Source: Bacteroidales bacterium
GTDB lineage: Bacteria; Bacteroidota; Bacteroidia; Bacteroidales; UBA12077
Direction of reading: 5' to 3'
DNA length: 38,901 nucleotides
Assembly: GCA_027859205.1 (NCBI GenBank)
Contig: JAQIBH010000085.1
Span: 1 to 38,901 of the forward strand
Shown piece after piece: positions 10,827 through 19,440 of the stretch. Numbering within the stretch: the first letter of the stretch is position 1; the number at the start of each line of letters is the position of its first letter. The notes beneath the pieces are model-generated. The model saw only the letters and a list, made by a program, of their open reading frames with translations. It made no database searches and was not told where the DNA came from. Made by a program: the position numbers and the translations under genes.

Positions 10827-12350
10827 ATGTTTAAAGGACATCCGAGAGGATTAATTCCCGCAGCACTAGCCAATATGGGGGAACGTTTTGGTTTTTACAC
10901 TATGATGGCAATACTAGTTCTGTTTTTGCAAGCTAAATTTGGTTTATCTGGAACAAATGCGGGAATTATTTATGGGGCTTTCTATTTTTCAATTTATATT
11001 TTAGCTCTTGTTGGAGGTATAATTGCTGATAAAATACAAAATTATAAGGGTACGATTCTAGCTGGTCTACTTTTAATGGCGGCTGGTTATGTTATTTTGG
11101 CTATTCCTACTCCTACTCCTGTTTCTAATTTTTATTTTTATCTTACAATTACTATAATTGGATTAGCTGTAATTGCATTTGGTAATGGATTATTTAAAGG
11201 TAATTTACAGGCATTAGTTGGCCAAATGTATGATAATCCGCAATATGGAGCAATGAGAGATTCCGGATTCTCGTTATTCTATGCGTTCATAAATGTAGGT
11301 GCAATTTTTGCTCCTTTTACTGCAGTTGGTATTAGAAGCTGGTGGTTAAACAAACACAATTTTGGCTATGACGTGGATTTACCTGCTATGTGTCATTCTT
11401 TTATTAATGGCACAATTTCTGATAAAGCAGCGATTTCATTCCAAACTATGGCTGACAACGCAAGTAGTTCTGCCGTTACAGATTTAACAACTTTTTCTAA
11501 TGATTACCTTAATGTGTTTAATACTGGTTTTCATTACGCATTTGGAATTGCTATTATAGCAATGCTTGTCTCTCTTCTTATTTATGTTAAGAATAAAAAG
11601 AAGTTCCCTGATCCAAAAAAGGCAGCAACAGGAGAAAATGAGATTACTGACGAAATAAAAATGGAAGCTAAAGAGATAAAACAAAGGATGTATGCTTTAT
11701 TAGCTGTATTCGGTGTTGTAATTTTCTTTTGGTTTTCTTTCCACCAAAATGGTCTAACCTTAACTTTCTTTGCCAGGGATTATACTGTTCTTAAATTAGG
11801 TTCTTGGGAATTTTCAGCTGAAATATTCCAATCCATGAATCCATTTTTTGTTGTGTTTTTAACTCCAATTGTAGTTGGTATTTTTGGTTGGTTGCGTAGC
11901 AAGAATATGGAACCTTCTACCCCAAAAAAGATTGCTATTGGTATGGGAATAGCCTCATTAGGTTTTGTTTTAATGGCTTTTGGCTCTTTAGGATTACCAT
12001 TGTTTAATACTATAAATCCCCAAACTGGAGGAGTACCTCTTGAAGACGCTTTTCGAGTTACCCCATTCTTATTATTAGGAACCTATTTTATTTTAACTGT
12101 AGCTGAGTTATTCATAAGCCCAATGGGTATTTCATTTGTTTCAAAAGTTGCTCCTCCACAATATCAAGGATTGATGCAAGGTGGTTGGTTAGGTGCAACA
12201 GCATTAGGAAATGGGTTATTATTTATTGGAGCTATTCTTTATGAATCTATTCCAATATGGATGACGTGGAGTATATTTGTTATTGCAACAGCAATTTCTA
12301 TGTTTACTATCATATTTATGATCAAATGGCTTGACCGTGTGGCTAAATAA
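10827..12350 (+). CDS. POT/PTR family peptide MFS transporter
   Basis: 507 aa polytopic; N-terminal 'HPRGLIPAALANMGERFGFYTMMAILVLFL' is typical of proton-dependent oligopeptide transporters. Confidence 0.88.
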   Translation: MFKGHPRGLIPAALANMGERFGFYTMMAILVLFLQAKFGLSGTNAGIIYGAFYFSIYILALVGGIIADKIQNYKGTILAGLLLMAAGYVILAIPTPTPVSNFYFYLTITIIGLAVIAFGNGLFKGNLQALVGQMYDNPQYGAMRDSGFSLFYAFINVGAIFAPFTAVGIRSWWLNKHNFGYDVDLPAMCHSFINGTISDKAAISFQTMADNASSSAVTDLTTFSNDYLNVFNTGFHYAFGIAIIAMLVSLLIYVKNKKKFPDPKKAATGENEITDEIKMEAKEIKQRMYALLAVFGVVIFFWFSFHQNGLTLTFFARDYTVLKLGSWEFSAEIFQSMNPFFVVFLTPIVVGIFGWLRSKNMEPSTPKKIAIGMGIASLGFVLMAFGSLGLPLFNTINPQTGGVPLEDAFRVTPFLLLGTYFILTVAELFISPMGISFVSKVAPPQYQGLMQGGWLGATALGNGLLFIGAILYESIPIWMTWSIFVIATAISMFTIIFMIKWLDRVAK

Positions 12351-12443
12351 CAAACATAATTCTGTTATTTATTCTGCCGGATTTATTTTCTCTGTTATGA
12401 AAAAACTAGAAAAAGTATCTTAAGTTATTCAATTATATTTTTC

Positions 12444-12480
12444 AAATCCTGCACCAAATATCGGTGCAGGATTTTTTTTT
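12444..12480 (+). terminator. Rho-independent terminator
   Basis: AATCCTGCACC / GGTGCAGGATT stem (12445-12455 / 12463-12473) followed by a T run. Confidence 0.88.
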
Positions 12481-12506
12481 AAAATTTCTAATCCTATATT
12501 TTCAGG

Positions 12507-12523
12507 TCGCAAACGTTTGAAAT
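12507..12523 (+). promoter_or_regulatory. Putative LacI-family operator upstream of the maltose-phosphorylase operon
   Basis: TCGCAAACGTTTGAAAT; contains the perfect palindrome CAAACGTTTG; identical 17-mer upstream of susC on the opposite strand (37633-37617). Confidence 0.8.
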
Positions 12524-12601
12524 AAGCCTCTCAGGCTTTTAGCTGCAGTCGCAATATACTGCTTAGCAATGACATACGTTAGTTTTTCAATATTTTTTCT
12601 T

Positions 12602-12609
12602 TATATTTG
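12602..12609 (+). promoter_or_regulatory. Putative Bacteroidota -7 promoter element
   Basis: TATATTTG matches TAnnTTTG; weak -33-like GTTAG about 20 nt upstream. Confidence 0.45.
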
Positions 12610-12803
12610 AGATTATCTAATTAATTAAAAAATACTTGAAGTGACTTAAAGTTAAAACACCAAAAATTAAATTATTAACCGAAAAAGAACAAATAGATAA
12701 TCAAGGATAAAAAAGCAGTCAATTAATAAAATCGCAGGTAAAAAATTTAGGCATTTTAGTCATTTCAATATTTAGGCACTTATTCAATTATTAAATATAA
12801 TCC

Positions 12804-14306
12804 ATGAAAAAAGAAAAAAAGTCATTGAGTTTTTGGCAGATATGGAATATGAGCTTTGGCTTCTTTGGAATCCAATTTGGGTTTGCACTTCAGAATGCTA
12901 ATGTTAGCAGAATATTTGAAACATTAGGAGCCGAAATTGAAAACATTCCTATACTTTGGATTGCTGCACCCGTAACAGGATTAATTATTCAACCCATTAT
13001 AGGTCATTTAAGTGATAATACCTGGACTCGCCTTGGTCGACGAAGACCTTTCTTTTTAATTGGAGCTATTCTTGCTTCTATCGCTTTATTAATCATGCCT
13101 AACTCACCCACTTTGTGGATAGCAGCCGGAATGCTATGGATAATGGATGCGTCAATTAATATATCAATGGAACCATTTAGAGCGTTTGTGGGCGATATGC
13201 TTCCTTCAAAGCAAAGAACACTTGGATTTAGTATGCAAAGTTTCTTTATAGGAACTGGAGCTATTATTGCATCCTTTTTACCATATATTTTTACAGAATG
13301 GCTTGGCATTTCAAATACTGCTCCAGCAGGAGAAATTCCATTATCTGTTAGGTTATCATTTTATATTGGAGGTGCTGTATTTCTTGTATCTGTGCTCTGG
13401 ACTGTATTCTCTACTAAGGAATATTCTCCTGAAGAACTCGCTGAATTTGAGGATAAAGAGCTTGAGGCTCAGATGAAAAAAGAAGAGCTTGCTAATATTA
13501 AAAATTCCAAAAGTGATTTTAAAATTGGAATTATATTTCTATCAATTGGATTAGTACTTACGTTTATTTTAAATCGAATTCAAGTCGATGAACAAGTATA
13601 TATTTTATCCATAGGTTTAAGCCTTTTCGGTTTACTTGAGTTGACATCAGGCTTATTAAAAAAATCAGGGAAATTAAAAAATGGATTTGTAGCTGTCATT
13701 TCAGATTTTAATACTATGCCATCAACAATGAAGCAATTGGCAGTTGTTCAATTTTTCTCATGGTTTGCACTTTTTGCAATGTGGATTTACACAACTTCAG
13801 CAGTTACTAGTCATGTTTATGGCACAACTGAAACAACATCAGAATTATATAATAATGGTGCAAACTGGGTTGGAATATGTTTTGGGATTTATAATGGGTT
13901 TGCTGCTGTTTTTGCTTTTTTATTAATTTTATTAGCCAAGTTTACCAATAGAAAAATTACACATTCAATCTCACTTATTATTGGTGGATTAAGTTTAGCT
14001 TCAATCTTTTTTATTACTAATCCAACATTATTACTTCTACCCTTTGTTGGAATAGGATTAGCCTGGGCAAGTATACTTGCAATGCCGTACGCAATATTAA
14101 CCGGATCATTACCCTCACATAAAATGGGTGTTTATATGGGAATATTCAATTTCTATATTGTTATACCTCAAATTTTGGCAGCCAGTGTATTAGGATTTTT
14201 AGTTAAAGCATTATTTAACAACCAGCCAATATATGCTTTGGTATTAGGTGGTTTTTCGATGATTTTAGCAGGAATCCTGGTAGTATTTGTAAAAGATAAG
14301 GATTAG
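12804..14306 (+). CDS. MFS sugar (maltose-type) transporter, SLC45/GPH-like
   Basis: 500 aa polytopic; 'QIWNMSFGFFGIQFGFALQNANVSRIFETLGA', 'DNTWTRLGRRRPFFLIGA'; first gene of an operon with beta-PGM and GH65. Confidence 0.88.
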   Translation: MKKEKKSLSFWQIWNMSFGFFGIQFGFALQNANVSRIFETLGAEIENIPILWIAAPVTGLIIQPIIGHLSDNTWTRLGRRRPFFLIGAILASIALLIMPNSPTLWIAAGMLWIMDASINISMEPFRAFVGDMLPSKQRTLGFSMQSFFIGTGAIIASFLPYIFTEWLGISNTAPAGEIPLSVRLSFYIGGAVFLVSVLWTVFSTKEYSPEELAEFEDKELEAQMKKEELANIKNSKSDFKIGIIFLSIGLVLTFILNRIQVDEQVYILSIGLSLFGLLELTSGLLKKSGKLKNGFVAVISDFNTMPSTMKQLAVVQFFSWFALFAMWIYTTSAVTSHVYGTTETTSELYNNGANWVGICFGIYNGFAAVFAFLLILLAKFTNRKITHSISLIIGGLSLASIFFITNPTLLLLPFVGIGLAWASILAMPYAILTGSLPSHKMGVYMGIFNFYIVIPQILAASVLGFLVKALFNNQPIYALVLGGFSMILAGILVVFVKDKD

Positions 14307-14308
14307 TT

Positions 14309-14968
14309 ATGCAAGAGATTAAAGCCATTATTTTCGACCTTGACGGAGTTATTGTTGACACAGCCGTATTTCATTATCATGCATGGAAAAAGTTAGCTAA
14401 CGAAATGGGATTTGATTTTACTCTTGAGCAAAATGAAAGGTTAAAAGGAATAAGTAGACTCGAATCTCTTGACATATTATTCGAAATAGGTAAAATTGAA
14501 AAAAAGTCTGCTCAAGAATTAGATCAGCTTGCCGACAAAAAAAATAAGTGGTATAGAGACAAGATTTTAATGATGACTCCAAAAGACGTACTTCCAGGAG
14601 TTAAAAATTTTCTTTTAGATCTTAAAAACTCAAAATATAAAATTGCGATAGGATCATCGAGTAAAAATGCCAACACAATACTGGAACGAATTGGCTTTGA
14701 TGGATTTTTTGATTCTGTAGTAGATGGATTAAAAATATCTAAGTCAAAACCTGATCCAGAAGTATTCTTAACTGCTGCAAATGAATTAAACATTAAACCT
14801 GAACATTGTCTGGTATTTGAAGATGCAGCAGCAGGAATAGAAGCAGCAAAAACAGCAGGTATGTTAGCTATCGGAGTAGGAAAATATGAGAACCTTTCAA
14901 ATGCCGACAAAATCATTCCCGATTTTAGCAACATGAATGTATTAATGATAAATAATTTAACAAATTAA
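14309..14968 (+). CDS. pgmB: Beta-phosphoglucomutase (HAD superfamily)
   Basis: 'AIIFDLDGVIVDTAVFHYHAWKKLA', 'IGSSSKNANTILERIGFDGFFD', 'VFEDAAAGIEAAKTAGM'; adjacent to the GH65 gene. Confidence 0.93.
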   Translation: MQEIKAIIFDLDGVIVDTAVFHYHAWKKLANEMGFDFTLEQNERLKGISRLESLDILFEIGKIEKKSAQELDQLADKKNKWYRDKILMMTPKDVLPGVKNFLLDLKNSKYKIAIGSSSKNANTILERIGFDGFFDSVVDGLKISKSKPDPEVFLTAANELNIKPEHCLVFEDAAAGIEAAKTAGMLAIGVGKYENLSNADKIIPDFSNMNVLMINNLTN

Positions 14969-14993
14969 AAATTCTAAAACAAAATCCCTTCAA

Positions 14994-17306
14994 ATGAACG
15001 AATATTTAAAACATGACGATTGGTGTATAATTGAAGAAGGATTTAATCCTGATAATCAACGATCTTCTGAAAGTATATTTTCGATAGGTAACGGACATAT
15101 TGGACAAAGAGCAAACTTCGAAGAGCAATATAGTGGAGATTCACTTTCTGGTAATTATATTGCCGGTATTTATTATCCCGATAAAACAAAAGTTGGCTGG
15201 TGGAAAAATGGTTATCCTGAATATTTTGCTAAAGTATTAAACGCACCAAATTGGATTGGTATAAATATCAAAGTAGGTAAAATAGACTTAGATCTTTCAA
15301 AAATAAAAATCGAAAATTTCCGTCGTGTTTTAAATATGAAAGAAGGATATTTAGAACGATCTTTTATTGCGGAATTTCCAAACGAGAATATTATAGAGAT
15401 AAAATCTACACGATTTATAAGTATTACAGAAAATGAACTTGGAAGTATAAAATATGAAATAAAGAGTGTGAATGTTAATGATAAAATTACCATTACACCT
15501 TATATTGACGCTGATATTATAAATGAAGATGCTAATTATCAAGAAAAATTCTGGGAAGAAATTTCCATTGAAAGTAAGCCTGGAGAAGCTTATGTTACTG
15601 TTAAAACAAAAAAACTGGATTTTCATGTTTGTACAAGCATGAAATTTAATATTGAAAAAAACGGATCAAAAATAAATCATAATAATAAAGAAAAAAGAAA
15701 AAAGAAATATATAGCTCAACAAGTTGAATTAGATATTAAACCTGACGACACTATTTCTATTTACAAATATTCAGCAATTACAAATTCCGAAAATCATAAA
15801 AAAGAATCTCTAACCATTGCTGCCCATAATATATTACAAAGATCATTTGAAAAAGGATTTGAAGCATTACTAACGGAACAAGCAAATGCCTGGAAATGTA
15901 AATGGACCGATAGTGATATAATTATTGAAGGAGATGTTGCAGCACAACAAGCTATAAGATTTAATATTTTCCAATTAAATCAGACCTATACGGGAGATGA
16001 TGAAAGATTAAATATTGGGCCAAAAGGTTTTACCGGAGAAAAATATGGAGGAAGTACTTACTGGGATACTGAAGCATATTGTCTACCATTTTATTTACGC
16101 ACATCTGACAAAAAAGCATCAAGAAAGCTATTGCTGTATCGATACAGGCATCTTACAAAAGCAATTGAAAATGCAGAAAAATTAGGATTTACCAATGGTG
16201 CTGCTTTGTATCCTATGGTAACAATGAACGGTGAAGAATGTCATAATGAATGGGAAATAACTTTTGAGGAAATTCACAGAAATGGTGCTATTGCATTTGC
16301 TATATATAATTATACAAGACATACCGGAGATGAATCATATATTGAAGAATATGGTCTTGAAGTCCTAATTGCAATAAGTAGATTCTGGGCTCAACGAGTT
16401 AATTTTTCGAAAGAGAAAAATAAATATGTTATACTTGGCGTTACCGGTCCAAACGAATATGAAAATAATGTAAATAACAACTGGTATACTAACTTAATGG
16501 CTAAATGGTGCTTAGAATATACCTTAAAATCAATAGCTAAGATCCAAACAAAAAATCCTGAACAGTATATAGAATTAAAGAACAAAATTAATTTTAATGA
16601 GCTAAAAGAAGTTGGGAATTGGTCCAATATTGTTGATAATATGTATCTTCCTGAAAATGAAGAATTGGGAATATTTTTACAACAAGAAGGATATATGGAT
16701 AAAGATTTGCTTACTGTTGAGGACTTAAGACCTGAGGATCGACCAATAAATCAAAAATGGTCATGGGACAGAATTCTGCGTTCTTGTTTCATAAAGCAAG
16801 CAGATGTATTACAAGGCATTTACTTGTTTAATGAAAATTATAATATAGATACTATTAAACGCAACTTCGATTTTTATGAACCAAAAACTGTTCATGAATC
16901 ATCATTATCGCCATGCGTGCATACAATCCTGGCAGCTAAATTGGGCTATAAAGAACAAGCTTATGATTTATACCTCCGTACAGCACGATTAGATATTGAT
17001 GATTATAACGACGAGGTTGATCAAGGTTTACATATTACAAGTATGGCAGGAACATATCTTTCTATTGTTGAAGGTTTTGGTGGAATGAGCATAAAAAATG
17101 AAGAATTACATTTTGCTCCGTTTATTCCCGAGCAATGGAAGTTATTCTCATTTGTAGTTAGATATCGCGAAAGCTTTCTTAAAATTGAAGTTACCAAAGG
17201 AAAAGTTACAGTTCTTAATCAAGGCAGATCAAGTTCGCAAGTTTTTATTCGAGATGTTGAGTACAATATAAAGGAACGAGATTCAATAGAAATTTACAGT
17301 AATTAA
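14994..17306 (+). CDS. GH65 glycoside phosphorylase, probably maltose phosphorylase
   Basis: 770 aa; GH65 hallmark 'MNGEECHNEWEITFEEIHRNGAIAF'; 'HESSLSPCVHTILAAKLGY'; no signal peptide; pathway context with pgmB. Confidence 0.9.
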   Translation: MNEYLKHDDWCIIEEGFNPDNQRSSESIFSIGNGHIGQRANFEEQYSGDSLSGNYIAGIYYPDKTKVGWWKNGYPEYFAKVLNAPNWIGINIKVGKIDLDLSKIKIENFRRVLNMKEGYLERSFIAEFPNENIIEIKSTRFISITENELGSIKYEIKSVNVNDKITITPYIDADIINEDANYQEKFWEEISIESKPGEAYVTVKTKKLDFHVCTSMKFNIEKNGSKINHNNKEKRKKKYIAQQVELDIKPDDTISIYKYSAITNSENHKKESLTIAAHNILQRSFEKGFEALLTEQANAWKCKWTDSDIIIEGDVAAQQAIRFNIFQLNQTYTGDDERLNIGPKGFTGEKYGGSTYWDTEAYCLPFYLRTSDKKASRKLLLYRYRHLTKAIENAEKLGFTNGAALYPMVTMNGEECHNEWEITFEEIHRNGAIAFAIYNYTRHTGDESYIEEYGLEVLIAISRFWAQRVNFSKEKNKYVILGVTGPNEYENNVNNNWYTNLMAKWCLEYTLKSIAKIQTKNPEQYIELKNKINFNELKEVGNWSNIVDNMYLPENEELGIFLQQEGYMDKDLLTVEDLRPEDRPINQKWSWDRILRSCFIKQADVLQGIYLFNENYNIDTIKRNFDFYEPKTVHESSLSPCVHTILAAKLGYKEQAYDLYLRTARLDIDDYNDEVDQGLHITSMAGTYLSIVEGFGGMSIKNEELHFAPFIPEQWKLFSFVVRYRESFLKIEVTKGKVTVLNQGRSSSQVFIRDVEYNIKERDSIEIYSN

Positions 17307-17316
17307 GTAAAAAAAT

Positions 17317-19176
17317 ATGAATATTAAATGCGCGGTATTTTTAAAGTTATTAATTCTATTTTTTCATTTTAGTTCATTACAAACTTATTCGCAGATAGTT
17401 GAAAAAGTTGAACCTCCATTTTGGTGGGCTGAGATGCAAAATCCTGAATTACAAATAATGATTTATGGAGATAAAGTTTCCGAATACGATATACATGTTA
17501 ACCATAAACATCTTTTGATAGATCTCGAAAAAGTTGAGAATCCAAATTATATTTTTATTAATTTATCTGTTCCTAAAGATTTTCAATCCACAATATTTGA
17601 AATAAATATTGAAAAAGATGGTGAAATAAAAGAAACCATCAATTATGAATTAAAAGAGAGAGACAAAAACAAAATTCAGCATCAAGGATTTGATAATTCA
17701 GATGTAATATATCTTTTAATGCCCGATAGATTCTCTAACGGAGATCCAAATAATGATAACTCTGATAAAATGCTGGAAAAAGTGAACAGAAATGATCACG
17801 ATGGACGGCATGGAGGCGATATTCAAGGAATCATTAATCATCTCGATTATTTTAATGAATTAGGTATTACATCTCTTTGGATTAATCCTTTATTAGAAAA
17901 TAATCAAAAAAAATATACATATCACGGGTACGCAATTTCGGACTATTACAATATTGATCCTCGTTATGGGAACAATGAAAAATACCGTGAACTTGTGGAT
18001 AAAGCTCATGAAAAAGGCCTTAAGATTTTAATGGATGTGGTGTTAAATCATTGTGGTATTAATCATTGGTGGATAAAAGATTTGCCTTCTGGAGATTGGA
18101 TTCATCAATTTTCTGAATATACTCAATCAAACTTTAGAACACCTGTTTTGCTTGATCCTTATGTTTCCAATTATGATAAAAATTTACAGCAAAATGGTTG
18201 GTTTGATTCAAACATGCCAGATTTGAATCAACAGAATAAATTTTTAGCAAAATATCTTATTCAAAATACTATTTGGTGGATAGAAACTTCTGGTATTGAT
18301 GGTATTCGTCTGGATACACAACCCTATGCCGATAAAGATATGATTGCAGAATGGGCAAAGTCTATTTTTCAAGAATATCCTAATTTCAATATTGTTGGTG
18401 AAGCCTGGCAACAGAAAATACCTATTACAGCTTACTGGCAAGAAACAAATCGAAATTTCGATGGTTATTCATCGAATATACCTGTTGTTACCGATTTCCC
18501 TCTTCACTACGCAATAAATGAAGCTTTTAGTGAAGAACAAAGCTGGACTGAAGGAATGGCAAAACTGTATTATATTCTTGCCCAGGATTTTGTTTATTCA
18601 AACCCGATGAATACTTTGGTGTTTTTAGATAATCATGATGTAACCAGAATATTTTCTACACTAAACAAAGATCTTGATAAACTTAAAATGGCCATTGCTT
18701 TTCAGCTTACAACACGTGGCATACCATCCGTGTATTACGGAACGGAATTATTAATGGAAGGATTCTCTCACGAACAACATGGTAAAATGCGACAAGATTT
18801 TCCAGGTGGATGGCCTAATGATAATGTGAACGGGTTTATTTCAGAAGGAAGAAATGAAAAACAAAACGAAATATTTAATTTTTACAGTAAGTTATTAAAC
18901 TGGAGAAAATCAAGTGAAATAATTCATTCAGGGAAACTTACCCATTTTATTCCCGAAAATAATATTTATGTTTATTTCCGACATAGTGATGATAATTGTG
19001 TTATGGTAATTCTGAATAATAATGATTCTAATCAAATCATAAATACAAAAAAATTTAATGAAATAATATCTCAATATATGATTGGTTTTGAAATATTATC
19101 AGATTCTGAAATTATAAATTTGAAACATATCAGTATTAATAAGAAATCTGCAATGATTATTGAATTGAAAAAATAA
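17317..19176 (+). CDS. GH13 neopullulanase/cyclomaltodextrinase, SusA-like, periplasmic
   Basis: 619 aa; signal peptide; N-terminal cyclomaltodextrinase-type domain ('PPFWWAEMQNPELQIMIYG'); GH13 motifs 'MDVVLNHCG', 'GIRLDTQPYAD', 'VGEAW', 'FLDNHDVTR'. Confidence 0.92.
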   Translation: MNIKCAVFLKLLILFFHFSSLQTYSQIVEKVEPPFWWAEMQNPELQIMIYGDKVSEYDIHVNHKHLLIDLEKVENPNYIFINLSVPKDFQSTIFEINIEKDGEIKETINYELKERDKNKIQHQGFDNSDVIYLLMPDRFSNGDPNNDNSDKMLEKVNRNDHDGRHGGDIQGIINHLDYFNELGITSLWINPLLENNQKKYTYHGYAISDYYNIDPRYGNNEKYRELVDKAHEKGLKILMDVVLNHCGINHWWIKDLPSGDWIHQFSEYTQSNFRTPVLLDPYVSNYDKNLQQNGWFDSNMPDLNQQNKFLAKYLIQNTIWWIETSGIDGIRLDTQPYADKDMIAEWAKSIFQEYPNFNIVGEAWQQKIPITAYWQETNRNFDGYSSNIPVVTDFPLHYAINEAFSEEQSWTEGMAKLYYILAQDFVYSNPMNTLVFLDNHDVTRIFSTLNKDLDKLKMAIAFQLTTRGIPSVYYGTELLMEGFSHEQHGKMRQDFPGGWPNDNVNGFISEGRNEKQNEIFNFYSKLLNWRKSSEIIHSGKLTHFIPENNIYVYFRHSDDNCVMVILNNNDSNQIINTKKFNEIISQYMIGFEILSDSEIINLKHISINKKSAMIIELKK

Positions 19177-19272
19177 CCTTAAATAAATCTAATCATGAAA
19201 CAGCCCATGACTGAGATAGATTTTGAGACACATTTACGTATTGGCAGACCAATGTAAATATGTTATATTAAT

Positions 19273-19296
19273 AGATTCCTGCACGCAGGAATGACA
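19273..19296. repeat. Hairpin repeat of the TGTCATTCC...GGAATCT family, copy 2 (inverted orientation)
   Basis: AGATTCCTGCACGCAGGAATGACA; reverse complement TGTCATTCCTGCGTGCAGGAATCT. Confidence 0.7.
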
Positions 19297-19323
19297 GGCT
19301 GAAATGCCTTCTCACGGCTACAG

Positions 19324-19350
19324 TGTCATTCCGCACTTGTTGCGGAATCT
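19324..19350. repeat. Hairpin repeat of the TGTCATTCC...GGAATCT family, copy 3
   Basis: TGTCATTCCGCACTTGTTGCGGAATCT; stem ATTCCGCA/TGCGGAAT. Confidence 0.7.
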
Positions 19351-19440
19351 GCGAACTAATTGACATTCATCGGCCAAAAGGCAAGTAGATAAATGTAATT
19401 TATGAACCAAATATTTACCGAAACTGAAAAATAATAATAC

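Noticed and set aside
11484-18441. Short antisense/alternate-frame ORFs in the POT, MFS, pgmB, GH65 and GH13 genes (e.g. 11484-11684, 13004-13309, 14524-14934, 15212-15493, 16391-16627, 18244-18441)
   Set aside because: Overlap strongly supported CDSs; translations look like shadow ORFs of AT-rich coding DNA.
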